From: Herbidospora daliensis | GTDB taxonomy: Bacteria; Actinomycetota; Actinomycetes; Streptosporangiales; Streptosporangiaceae | NCBI RefSeq assembly: GCF_001570585.1 | Contig: NZ_BBXF01000006.1 | Span: 328,383-392,382, forward strand | Reading direction: 5' to 3' | DNA: 64,000 nt | Shown here: positions 57,853 through 64,000 of the stretch, one piece after another | Layout of the letters: each line of letters begins with the position of its first letter | Position numbering within the stretch: position 1 is the stretch's first letter | Program-made: the position numbers and the translations under genes | The notes under the pieces: model-generated | Database searches by the model: none | The model's input: only the letters and a program-made list of their open reading frames with translations | What the model was told of the DNA's origin: nothing

Positions 57853-57925
57853 CGACCGGCCGGCGCCGGATGCGGCGGCCGCCGGGGCGGCGGTCGGTGC
57901 CGGGGTGGGCGGAGCCGTAACGGAA
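57853..57925 (-). repeat. Dispersed intergenic repeat, copy 4 (inverted)
   Basis: Inverted copy beginning 8 bases after the metalloprotease stop. It retains both the GGGTGGGCGGAGCCGTAAC core and the GGCGCCGGATGC end, so it matches copy 1 over nearly the full length. Confidence 0.75.
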
Positions 57926-57998
57926 CCAAGCCCTTCCCTCATAGCGAAAGCGTGATCTTTGTTGACGGCCGGGGCTCCGGCGTGACTGACTTGGCGGC

Positions 57999-58655
57999 AT
58001 GGACGAGCGGAGGGTCTGGCCGCCCACCGAGCACGCCGACGATCTGCCTCCTTCGGCCCGCTGGTACGGCACGCCCGCTCCGCCGCCGCGCCGCATCCCC
58101 CGCTGGCTGCGCCGCCTCCTGCTGATCGCGCTGGCCTCACTCGGCGCGGGGGCGGTCATCGGCGGGGTGGTGTTCTTCGTGCTCAGCCGCCCCGAGGCGC
58201 CGGTCGAGACGGTGCTGGTCACCGACGAGCTGGCCGGGCTCAGCTACCCGATCCCGCCGGGGTGGCACGAGGGCGCGCTCGCGCCGGTCACCGGGTTCAC
58301 CTCCGTCGCCGTCAACGACGACCGCGCCACCGTGATGGCCCGGCCGGGCGAGAAGCTCGACGCCGCCGATCCGCGGCCCGCGCTGCTGAAACTGGCCGAG
58401 ACCTACTCGCGGCTGCTGCTCCAGGGCGACACCGTCGACGTCGTGGAGGACAAGAAGGTCGAGATCGGCGGACGCACCGGACACACCCGCGCGGTGCGGG
58501 CCGAATACCGCGACGTGGTGAACCAGCCGGCCTTCCTGCGGGTGACCGTGCTCACCGCCGAGGAGGGACGCAGCGTCGTGCTGCTGGGTCTCGCGCACCC
58601 CGACGACCCGGTTTCGCGGCGCGAGATAGACACGATCATGACGGGCGCGCGATAG
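57999..58655 (+). CDS. Membrane-anchored protein of unknown function
   Basis: 218 residues: Pro/Arg-rich cytoplasmic N-terminus, one membrane helix (about 39-61), and an outer domain (about 65-215) with GLSYPIPPGWHEG near its start, a pattern seen in actinobacterial lipoprotein-like PsbP/DUF domains. No enzymatic motif. Start ATG has only a weak ribosome site. Confidence 0.8.
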   Translation: MDERRVWPPTEHADDLPPSARWYGTPAPPPRRIPRWLRRLLLIALASLGAGAVIGGVVFFVLSRPEAPVETVLVTDELAGLSYPIPPGWHEGALAPVTGFTSVAVNDDRATVMARPGEKLDAADPRPALLKLAETYSRLLLQGDTVDVVEDKKVEIGGRTGHTRAVRAEYRDVVNQPAFLRVTVLTAEEGRSVVLLGLAHPDDPVSRREIDTIMTGAR

Positions 58656-58731
58656 CACTTACCAGGCACGATGGCGAGGATCTCGCGGCCTCGGCACGTC
58701 TTGTCGGTGGGTCCGGCTAGTCTGTGGCCAC

Positions 58732-58788
58732 GTGAGGGGAACCGATAGATACGGCAATGTCCGAGTGACCGGCGGGAGGCGCGCGTGA
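58732..58788 (+). CDS. Possible leaderless upstream ORF (18 codons) before the helicase gene
   Basis: GTG at 58732 stands eight bases after a TAGTCT box (58718-58723). It would encode MRGTDRYGNVRVTGGRRA and end in a TGA overlapping the helicase GTG (GTGA), so it could couple translation. Arg/Gly-rich, no homology known; may be only a leader region. Confidence 0.3.
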   Translation: MRGTDRYGNVRVTGGRRA

Positions 58789-60533
58789 GCACGTCGGCCG
58801 CGTCCCACCTGTCGCCGTCATATCCCGACCGCGCCGCATGGGGCACCGCCCCGAAGCTGCGCGCGTGGCAGCAGGAGGCGTTCGACCTCTACTTCACCCG
58901 CGAACCGCGCGACTTCCTGACGGTCGCGACCCCGGGCGCCGGTAAGACCACCTATGCGCTGCGCATCGCGAGCGAGCTGCTGAGCCGGGGCGTCATCAAG
59001 GCCGTGACGATCGTCACGCCGACCGAACACCTGAAGCGTCAGTGGGCCGACGCCGCGGGCCGGGTCGGCATCGGCATCGACCCCGAGTTCAAGAACAGCC
59101 AGGGCGCCACCTCGCGCGACTACACCGGCGTCGCGGTGACCTACGCCCAGGTCGCGATGCATCCCGCGCTCCACCGCGCCCGCACCGAGGGCCGCAAGAC
59201 CCTTGTCATCTTCGACGAGATCCACCACGCGGGCGACGCCAAGTCGTGGGGCGACGGCGTGCGCGAGGCGTTCGAGCCGGCCACCCGCCGCCTCCAGCTG
59301 ACCGGCACCCCGTTCCGCTCCGACGACAACCCGATCCCGTTCGTCGGCTACACCGAAGACGCCGAGGGCGCGCTGCGCAGCGTCTCCGACTACAGCTACG
59401 GCTACGGCCCCGCGCTGGCCGACGGCGTCGTGCGGCCGGTCATCTTCCTCGCCTACAGCGGCGAGATGAAGTGGCGCACCCGCGCCGGCGACGAGATCAC
59501 CGCCACGCTCGGCACCCCGCTGACCAAAGACCAGCTCGGCCAGGCCTGGCGGGCCGCTCTCGACCCGAAGGGCGACTGGATCCGCCAGGTCATCCAGGCC
59601 GCCGACCGTCGCCTCACCGAGGTCAGGCGGGGCATGCCCGACGCGGGCGGCCTCATCATCGCCACCGACCACGAGTCGGCCCGCGCCTACGCCAAGCACC
59701 TGCGCGCGGTCACGGGCGAGGGCGCGACGGTCGTGTTGTCCGACGACCCCGGCGCGTCCTCCAAGATCAAGGAGTTCAGCGCGTCGCAGCAGCGCTGGCT
59801 CGTCGCGGTCCGCATGGTGTCAGAAGGCGTCGACATCCCGCGGCTGGCCGTCGGCATCTACGCCACGTCGATCTCGACACCGTTGTTCTTCGCGCAGGCC
59901 ATCGGCCGTTTCGTACGTATGCGCAAACGCGGCGAGACGGCGTCGGTGTTCGTCCCGTCGGTGCCGCTGCTGCTCACCTTCGCGGCCGAGATGGAGGCCG
60001 AGCGCGACCACGTCCTTAACCGCAAACGCGACGAAGACGGCCTCGACGACCTGCTCCTGGAGCAGGCCCAGCGCGAGCAGAAAGCGCCTGACGTGCTCGG
60101 CGACGAGCTGCCGTTCCAGACGCTGGAGGCGTCGGCGACCTTCGACCGCGTCCTCTACGACGGCGGCGAGTTCGGCACCGCCGCGGCTGCGGGCTCGCCC
60201 GAAGAGGAAGACTTCCTCGGTCTTCCCGGGCTCCTGGAGCCCGAGCAGGTGGCGTCGCTGCTGCGCAAACGCCAGGCCGACCAGCAGGCGGCGGCCAGGA
60301 AGAAGCCCAAGGCCGGGCCGGTGGAGCTGGCGCCCCACGAGCAGATCGCCGAACTGCGCAAGGAACTGAACGGGCTGGTCGGGGCGTGGAACCACCGGAC
60401 CGGTCAGCCTCACGGGGTCATCCACGCCGAACTGCGGCGGTCGTGCGGCGGGCCCGCCATCGCCCAGGCGACCGCCGACCAGATCCGCGAACGCATCGCG
60501 ATGATCCGCAAGTGGGCGGCCGGGCGTAAATGA
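58785..60533 (+). CDS. Superfamily 2 DEAD/DEAH-box helicase
   Basis: 582 residues from GTG with GGGAGG upstream. Q-like LRAWQQEAFDLYF, Walker A TPGAGKTT (about 48-55), DEIHHAGD as motif II, LTGTPFRSD as motif III, and C-terminal motifs MVSEGVDIPRL and QAIGRFVRMRK (V/VI). The end (about 500-582) is a helical extension. Conserved across actinobacteria with DUF3039 nearby; role in DNA or RNA repair not established. Its stop overlaps the next ATG. Confidence 0.93.
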   Translation: MSTSAASHLSPSYPDRAAWGTAPKLRAWQQEAFDLYFTREPRDFLTVATPGAGKTTYALRIASELLSRGVIKAVTIVTPTEHLKRQWADAAGRVGIGIDPEFKNSQGATSRDYTGVAVTYAQVAMHPALHRARTEGRKTLVIFDEIHHAGDAKSWGDGVREAFEPATRRLQLTGTPFRSDDNPIPFVGYTEDAEGALRSVSDYSYGYGPALADGVVRPVIFLAYSGEMKWRTRAGDEITATLGTPLTKDQLGQAWRAALDPKGDWIRQVIQAADRRLTEVRRGMPDAGGLIIATDHESARAYAKHLRAVTGEGATVVLSDDPGASSKIKEFSASQQRWLVAVRMVSEGVDIPRLAVGIYATSISTPLFFAQAIGRFVRMRKRGETASVFVPSVPLLLTFAAEMEAERDHVLNRKRDEDGLDDLLLEQAQREQKAPDVLGDELPFQTLEASATFDRVLYDGGEFGTAAAAGSPEEEDFLGLPGLLEPEQVASLLRKRQADQQAAARKKPKAGPVELAPHEQIAELRKELNGLVGAWNHRTGQPHGVIHAELRRSCGGPAIAQATADQIRERIAMIRKWAAGRK

Positions 60534-61030
60534 CGATCGAGATCGGCCTGGCGCGCCCCTCCGACGGTGACGCGTTGGGGGAGATCCACGCTTCGGCGTG
60601 GAGCGCCTACGAGCCGTTCTTCGAGCCGTCGTTCTACGAGAAGGCGGTGGCGCACCGGCGGGGGAAGTGGCACGCGGCGCCGGCCGAAGGAACCGAGACG
60701 GTTCTCCTCGCACGCCTTGAGGAGCGGCCTCTCGCCTTCTCCTGCTACGGGGCTTCCGCTCATCGGGCGTCGGCGGCGGAGGTTTACGACTTCTTCGGTC
60801 ATCCCGACGGGTGGGGGTCGGGTATCGCGGCGGCGCTGATGGCGGCGACGTTGTCGCGGATGGAACGGGACGGGTACGGGTCGGTTCACCTGTGGACGTT
60901 CCGGGATACTCCGCGGTCGCGGCGGTTCTATACGAAGACGGGGTTCGTGGAGTCGAGGGAGAGCCGGCGCTACGACTTCGGCGAGGGCGGGCTGATCGAC
61001 CAGGTCGAGTACGTGCGGAAGGTGCCGTAG
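60530..61030 (+). CDS. GNAT-family N-acetyltransferase
   Basis: 166 residues; ATG overlaps the helicase stop codon (ATGA), so it is co-translated. Acetyl-CoA loop HPDGWGSGIAAALMAATL, motif B VHLWTFRDTPRSRRFYTKTGF. Acceptor substrate unknown. Third-position GC drops towards its end compared with the helicase. Confidence 0.9.
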   Translation: MTIEIGLARPSDGDALGEIHASAWSAYEPFFEPSFYEKAVAHRRGKWHAAPAEGTETVLLARLEERPLAFSCYGASAHRASAAEVYDFFGHPDGWGSGIAAALMAATLSRMERDGYGSVHLWTFRDTPRSRRFYTKTGFVESRESRRYDFGEGGLIDQVEYVRKVP

Positions 61031-61148
61031 CGGGCCGGGGAGGCTCTTCCGGCCAGTGGTGGGTCTGTGCAAAGTGCTTGAGCGGGTCGGGGAGGCTCGG
61101 CGGGCTGAGCTCGGTCCGGTGCCTGAGCAGGACGCCGGGATGTCGTCT

Positions 61149-61934
61149 TCAGGCGTTGCCGAGGTCGGTGCAGTAGGCGATGGTGGCGTCGTCTGGTTCT
61201 GTCGCGTGGCGCTTCTCCGCCTGCCGGACCTGGCCGATGACGGCTGCGGGGCCGCGTGTGGACAGGATGGCCAAGGTCTGTGGCCAGTCGGTGAGGGCGA
61301 AGTGGTCCACGATTCGGCTGGCTCCGTTGCTGAGCAGGGCGGCGGCGGATAGATCCGCTGTCGGGTGGCGGCCGGTGACCGCTTCGTCCGCTGCTCGCGG
61401 GTTGTCTTTGGCCACCCAGAAGCCGCCCGGCTGGTTCCGGTGGGCGCGTAGCTCAGCGAGGAGGCGGTGGTGTTCGTCGCTCCCCGGGGTGGTCGCCGCC
61501 AGCCGGGATTCGTAAGCCCGGCTGATGGTCACCTCGCGGGGGTCGGTGGTGACGATCGGGGGGCCGGTGAGCCTGTCGAGGGCGATGACCGCGTCGCCCA
61601 GGACCAGGTGGTCGAGGTGGTCACCGCGCACTCGCAGGATGGCCACCGCCGCCGACGGGCTGATGGGGTTCGTCACGTCGCAGGTGTGCCGGTGCAGGTC
61701 CGTCACGCGGGTGATGGCTTCGGCCAGGAGCGTGGGCAGAGTCGAAGCCGGGGCTGGTGACAGGAGGGCGCCGCCCAGGGTGCGGGCGTACCAGGCCACG
61801 CCATGGCGGCAGGTCGGCTCGGCGCCGGGGATGCCGGCGCCGTCTACCAGGACCGCCGTCGTCGAGGTGGCTCCGGTGAAGTCCTCGTTGATCCGGCCGG
61901 GTCGTGCCGCGGCGCTCGCCGTCGTCACCTTCAT
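61149..61934 (-). CDS. PP2C-like protein phosphatase-fold protein
   Basis: 261 residues. PP2C pattern: NEDFTGATSTTAVLVDGAG (metal-binding Asp), SAAVAILRVRGDHLDHLVLGDAV, LLSNGASRIVDHF and PDDATIAYC near the end. Some metal ligands are in altered context, so activity is uncertain; it may be a regulatory or inactive member. Possibly an operon with the small membrane protein gene upstream (24 bases). Confidence 0.75.
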   Translation of the reverse strand: MKVTTASAAARPGRINEDFTGATSTTAVLVDGAGIPGAEPTCRHGVAWYARTLGGALLSPAPASTLPTLLAEAITRVTDLHRHTCDVTNPISPSAAVAILRVRGDHLDHLVLGDAVIALDRLTGPPIVTTDPREVTISRAYESRLAATTPGSDEHHRLLAELRAHRNQPGGFWVAKDNPRAADEAVTGRHPTADLSAAALLSNGASRIVDHFALTDWPQTLAILSTRGPAAVIGQVRQAEKRHATEPDDATIAYCTDLGNA

Positions 61935-61958
61935 GGCCGGCCGCCTTCCGCCGATCGG

Positions 61959-62489
61959 CTACCCGTGGGTGATGGTCGGGATGCGTTTGCCGCTGCGGCC
62001 GTCGACGGCGACCCAGTGGTGGCGGGCCAGTTTGCGGGCGACGTCGACGAAGGCCGTCGAGCCGTCGATGTTGACCGGGACCACCGATGCCTGGTGGTTG
62101 CCCACCAGGGCGCCCTCGTGCACCCACACCTTCAGGCGGTTGCCCTTCTCGCCGAGGACGACCGCCGCCGTGTCGCATTCGCCGACGACGGCGGGCCAGA
62201 GGATGGTGACGTGGGTGCGGGACAGGCGTACCTCGTCGGGGTGCGGTAGCCGGACCGGGCACGACACGTCGGTCGGCGACGGGACCGGGCGGGGCGGCAT
62301 GACCGCCGCCACGGGCGGGGGCGCGGGATGCGGGGCGGTGGTGGCGAGGAAGATTGTTGCGCCTTCGAGGGCGAGGATCGTCGCGACGGCGCCCAGGCGA
62401 TTGCGGAGCGGCTGACCGATCCCGAAGAGCAGCCAGACGCAGACGGGCGCCAGCACCAACCACGACACACCAAGAGCAAGAGCAAACAT
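61959..62489 (-). CDS. Small membrane protein of unknown function
   Basis: 176 residues: two membrane helices (about 3-24 and 33-50), a Pro-rich linker, then an extracytoplasmic domain with one Cys pair (SCPVRLPHPDE, VGECDTAAV) and a GNRLKVWVHEGALVG beta region. Family not recognised. Confidence 0.75.
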   Translation of the reverse strand: MFALALGVSWLVLAPVCVWLLFGIGQPLRNRLGAVATILALEGATIFLATTAPHPAPPPVAAVMPPRPVPSPTDVSCPVRLPHPDEVRLSRTHVTILWPAVVGECDTAAVVLGEKGNRLKVWVHEGALVGNHQASVVPVNIDGSTAFVDVARKLARHHWVAVDGRSGKRIPTITHG

Positions 62490-62564
62490 GACCAGCCGCC
62501 GACCTAGAGGATATGACGCTAGGTAAGCGTATCCCTACGTTGAGCAATGGCAACTCGAAGCGGG

Positions 62565-63149
62565 TCAGGCTTCCGATTCGTCCGCCACGATCGGGCGGCC
62601 CGTCAGTTCCACCCCGGCCGCCGCCATCTCCGTCATCGCCACTTCCGTGGTGATCGGCAGCACGCCCGCCGTCAGGTCGAGCAGCACCCGCACGTCGAAG
62701 CCCTGGGTCCGCGCGTCGATCGCCGTCGCGCGCACGCAGTGGTCGGTGGCGATCCCCACCACGTCCACCCGGGAGACCCCGCGCGTCCGCAACCACGAGG
62801 CCAGCGGCACCCCGTCGCCGGAGTGCCCTTCGAACCCGCTGTACGCGGCCGCGTGGGCGCCCTTGCTGAAGATCTCCTCGATCGGCTCGGTGTCGAGGTT
62901 GTCGTGGAACTCCGCACCGGACGTCCCCACCACGCAGTGGGCGGGCCAGGTCGTCATGTAGTCGGGGTCGAGGGCGAAGTGGGTGCCGGGGTCGACGTGG
63001 TAGTCGCGGGTCGCCACCACGTGGTCGTAGTCGCCCCGCGCGACGTGGACGCTGATCGCCGCGGCCACGCCCGCGCCGCCGGTCACGGGCAGGCTGCCGC
63101 CCTCGCAGAAGTCGTTCTGCACGTCGACGATCACAAGCGCGGTGGTCAT
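62565..63149 (-). CDS. pncA: Nicotinamidase/pyrazinamidase
   Basis: 194 residues from ATG 63149; the longer frame overlaps pncB and is rejected because a TAGATT box stands seven bases upstream (leaderless). Catalytic Asp in VIVDVQNDF, metal ligands in TRDYHVDPGTHF, Lys in FSKGAHA and nucleophile Cys in GIATDHCVRAT. Hydrolyses nicotinamide to nicotinate for NAD salvage. Next to pncB, the following step in the pathway. Confidence 0.95.
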   Translation of the reverse strand: MTTALVIVDVQNDFCEGGSLPVTGGAGVAAAISVHVARGDYDHVVATRDYHVDPGTHFALDPDYMTTWPAHCVVGTSGAEFHDNLDTEPIEEIFSKGAHAAAYSGFEGHSGDGVPLASWLRTRGVSRVDVVGIATDHCVRATAIDARTQGFDVRVLLDLTAGVLPITTEVAMTEMAAAGVELTGRPIVADESEA

Positions 63150-63156
63150 ACGTCCC

Positions 63157-63162
63157 AATCTA
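63157..63162 (-). promoter_or_regulatory. TAGATT -10 box, pncA
   Basis: TAnnnT box seven bases before the ATG; its -35 region falls inside the pncB terminator hairpin. Confidence 0.5.
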
Positions 63163-63165
63163 GAA

Positions 63166-63212
63166 GATCGCGGGAGACCGGCGTCGTCCTCATGCGCCGC
63201 TCTCCCGCGATC
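63166..63212 (-). terminator. pncB terminator hairpin
   Basis: GATCGCGGGAGA pairs perfectly with TCTCCCGCGATC, with a second inner CGGCG/CGCCG stem and an 11-nt loop. It begins inside the pncB stop codon and ends four bases before the pncA -10 box. Confidence 0.7.
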
Positions 63213-64000
63213 AGGAGAAAATAGTAGGCACAGCCGGGTCGCCGGGCGAGAGGCTGTGGGCGATTTGTGGCAATTCGCGCATCGACTCCTCATGACGGGC
63301 CCGCGCGTCGTCGAGAGGCTCGCGGCCGACGATCTCGCCTGCCCGCACCAGCGGGGTCAGCAGCGGGCGGCCCAGGGAGTCGTCGGGGTGGTTGGCGACG
63401 ATCTCCCCGACCGCGAGCCCGCCCGACACGGAACGGTAGGCCCACTTGCGGCCGCCCCGGCTCGGCTTGCCGACCGAGGTCTTGGCGACCGGCTTCATGG
63501 CGCCCGTCGCGTCTTCGCGGTCGACCAGCTTGTAGACCAGGTTGGCCGTCGGCGCGCCCGAGCCGGTGACCAGTTTCGTGCCGACGCCGTAGCCGTCGAC
63601 CGGGGCCGCGGCCAGGGCCGCGATGGCGTGTTCGTCGAGGTCGCCGGTGACCACGATGCGGGTGCGGTCGGCGCCCAGCGAGTCGAGCTGGCGTCTCACC
63701 TCGATGGCGACCACCCCCAGGTCGCCCGAGTCGATGCGGACCGCGCCCAGGTCGCCGCCGGCCAGTTTCACGGCCGTCCGCACGGCCTCCTCCACCGAGT
63801 AGGTGTCGACCAGCAGGGTCGTCGAGAGGCCGAGGGCGTCGATCTGGGCGCGGAAGGCCGCCTCCTCCGAGTCGTGGAGGAGGGTGAAGGCGTGCGCGCT
63901 GGTGCCGGCCGTGGGGAGGCCGTATTCCCGGCCTGCCTGGAGGTTCGAGGTGGTGGCGAAGCCGCACAGGTAGGCGGCGCGGGCGGCGGCGACGGCCGCC
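63211..64000 (-). CDS. pncB: Nicotinate phosphoribosyltransferase, C-terminal part (5' end beyond window)
   Basis: The frame is open to the right edge, so only the last about 262 residues are present. NAPRTase features: TSNLQAGREYGLPTAGTSAH, VDTYSVEEAV, RIDSGDLGVVAIEVRRQLD, IVVTGDLDEH and GYGVGTKLVTGSGAP (phosphate-binding loop). Makes nicotinate mononucleotide from nicotinate and PRPP, step two of the salvage route begun by PncA. Confidence 0.94.
   Translation of the reverse strand, partial: AAVAAARAAYLCGFATTSNLQAGREYGLPTAGTSAHAFTLLHDSEEAAFRAQIDALGLSTTLLVDTYSVEEAVRTAVKLAGGDLGAVRIDSGDLGVVAIEVRRQLDSLGADRTRIVVTGDLDEHAIAALAAAPVDGYGVGTKLVTGSGAPTANLVYKLVDREDATGAMKPVAKTSVGKPSRGGRKWAYRSVSGGLAVGEIVANHPDDSLGRPLLTPLVRAGEIVGREPLDDARARHEESMRELPQIAHSLSPGDPAVPTIFS

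Overview
The window reads as a chromosomal segment of a high-GC, mycelial-type actinobacterium. Codons end almost always in G or C, GTG starts are frequent, and many genes look leaderless. The backbone order is rpmE-prfA-prmC-sua5-wecA-like-atpIBEFHAGDC-DUF2550-nucS, then a FilP-like coiled coil next to mce-thiolase-meaB, then icmA. This matches the Streptomyces/Streptosporangiales core chromosome, and I lean towards Streptosporangiales (inference from gene content and protein wording, not tested). No tRNA, rRNA, CRISPR array, insertion sequence or phage gene was seen.

Layout. 1-4.6 kb: the end of a NarL-type regulator, a 1.5-kb gene-free zone full of degenerate repeats, and two paralogous secreted proteins. 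4.8-7.7 kb: translation genes (rpmE, prfA, prmC, sua5). 7.8-10.7 kb: a very repetitive Pro/Gly-rich protein and a small WXG100-like partner. 10.8-20.2 kb: a WecA-like lipid-linked sugar transferase and the full F-type ATP synthase operon with two intra-operon hairpins. 20.2-21.4 kb: a membrane protein and a PduO-type cobalamin adenosyltransferase. 21.5-29.7 kb: two complete ABC exporter plus two-component cassettes facing each other across a TetR gene. 29.7-34.0 kb: a DinB/maleylpyruvate isomerase-fold protein, nucS, hydroxyacyl-CoA dehydrogenase, a Zn-ribbon protein and two alpha/beta hydrolases. 34.0-37.4 kb: GNAT, XRE/HATPase regulatory pair and a TrmB/LuxR-like regulator. 37.6-45.3 kb: FilP-like coiled coil, mce, thiolase, meaB, sulfotransferase, DUF4230 and membrane proteins, MarR. 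45.3-54 kb: subtilase, icmA, CnoX-like protein, malic enzyme, an LPXTG-type Trp/His-rich wall protein, YqgE. 54-64 kb: TetR/MFS pair, DUF3039, M43-type metalloprotease, a superfamily 2 helicase, GNAT, PP2C-like protein, pncA and the 3' part of pncB.

How the genes connect. ATP synthase and its neighbours are housekeeping. PduO (makes adenosylcobalamin), Mce, MeaB and IcmA form a scattered adenosylcobalamin-dependent acyl-CoA route, with thiolase and hydroxyacyl-CoA dehydrogenase supplying the beta-oxidation/C4 side and malic enzyme draining C4 acids. pncB and pncA serve NAD salvage.

Most unusual features. (1) An approximately 80-bp dispersed repeat occurs four times, always between genes. (2) Four unrelated tandem-repeat arrays (about 60, 33, 61 and 26 bp units) lie at gene 3' ends; one starts inside the last codons of malic enzyme and re-copies them. 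(3) The 842-residue repeat protein has a WXG100-like partner. (4) A predicted sortase-anchored protein is built of GKWGQDR-type and Trp/His/Asp-rich repeats. (5) A TAnnnT box lies 6-8 bases upstream of at least eight start codons, suggesting leaderless transcripts.
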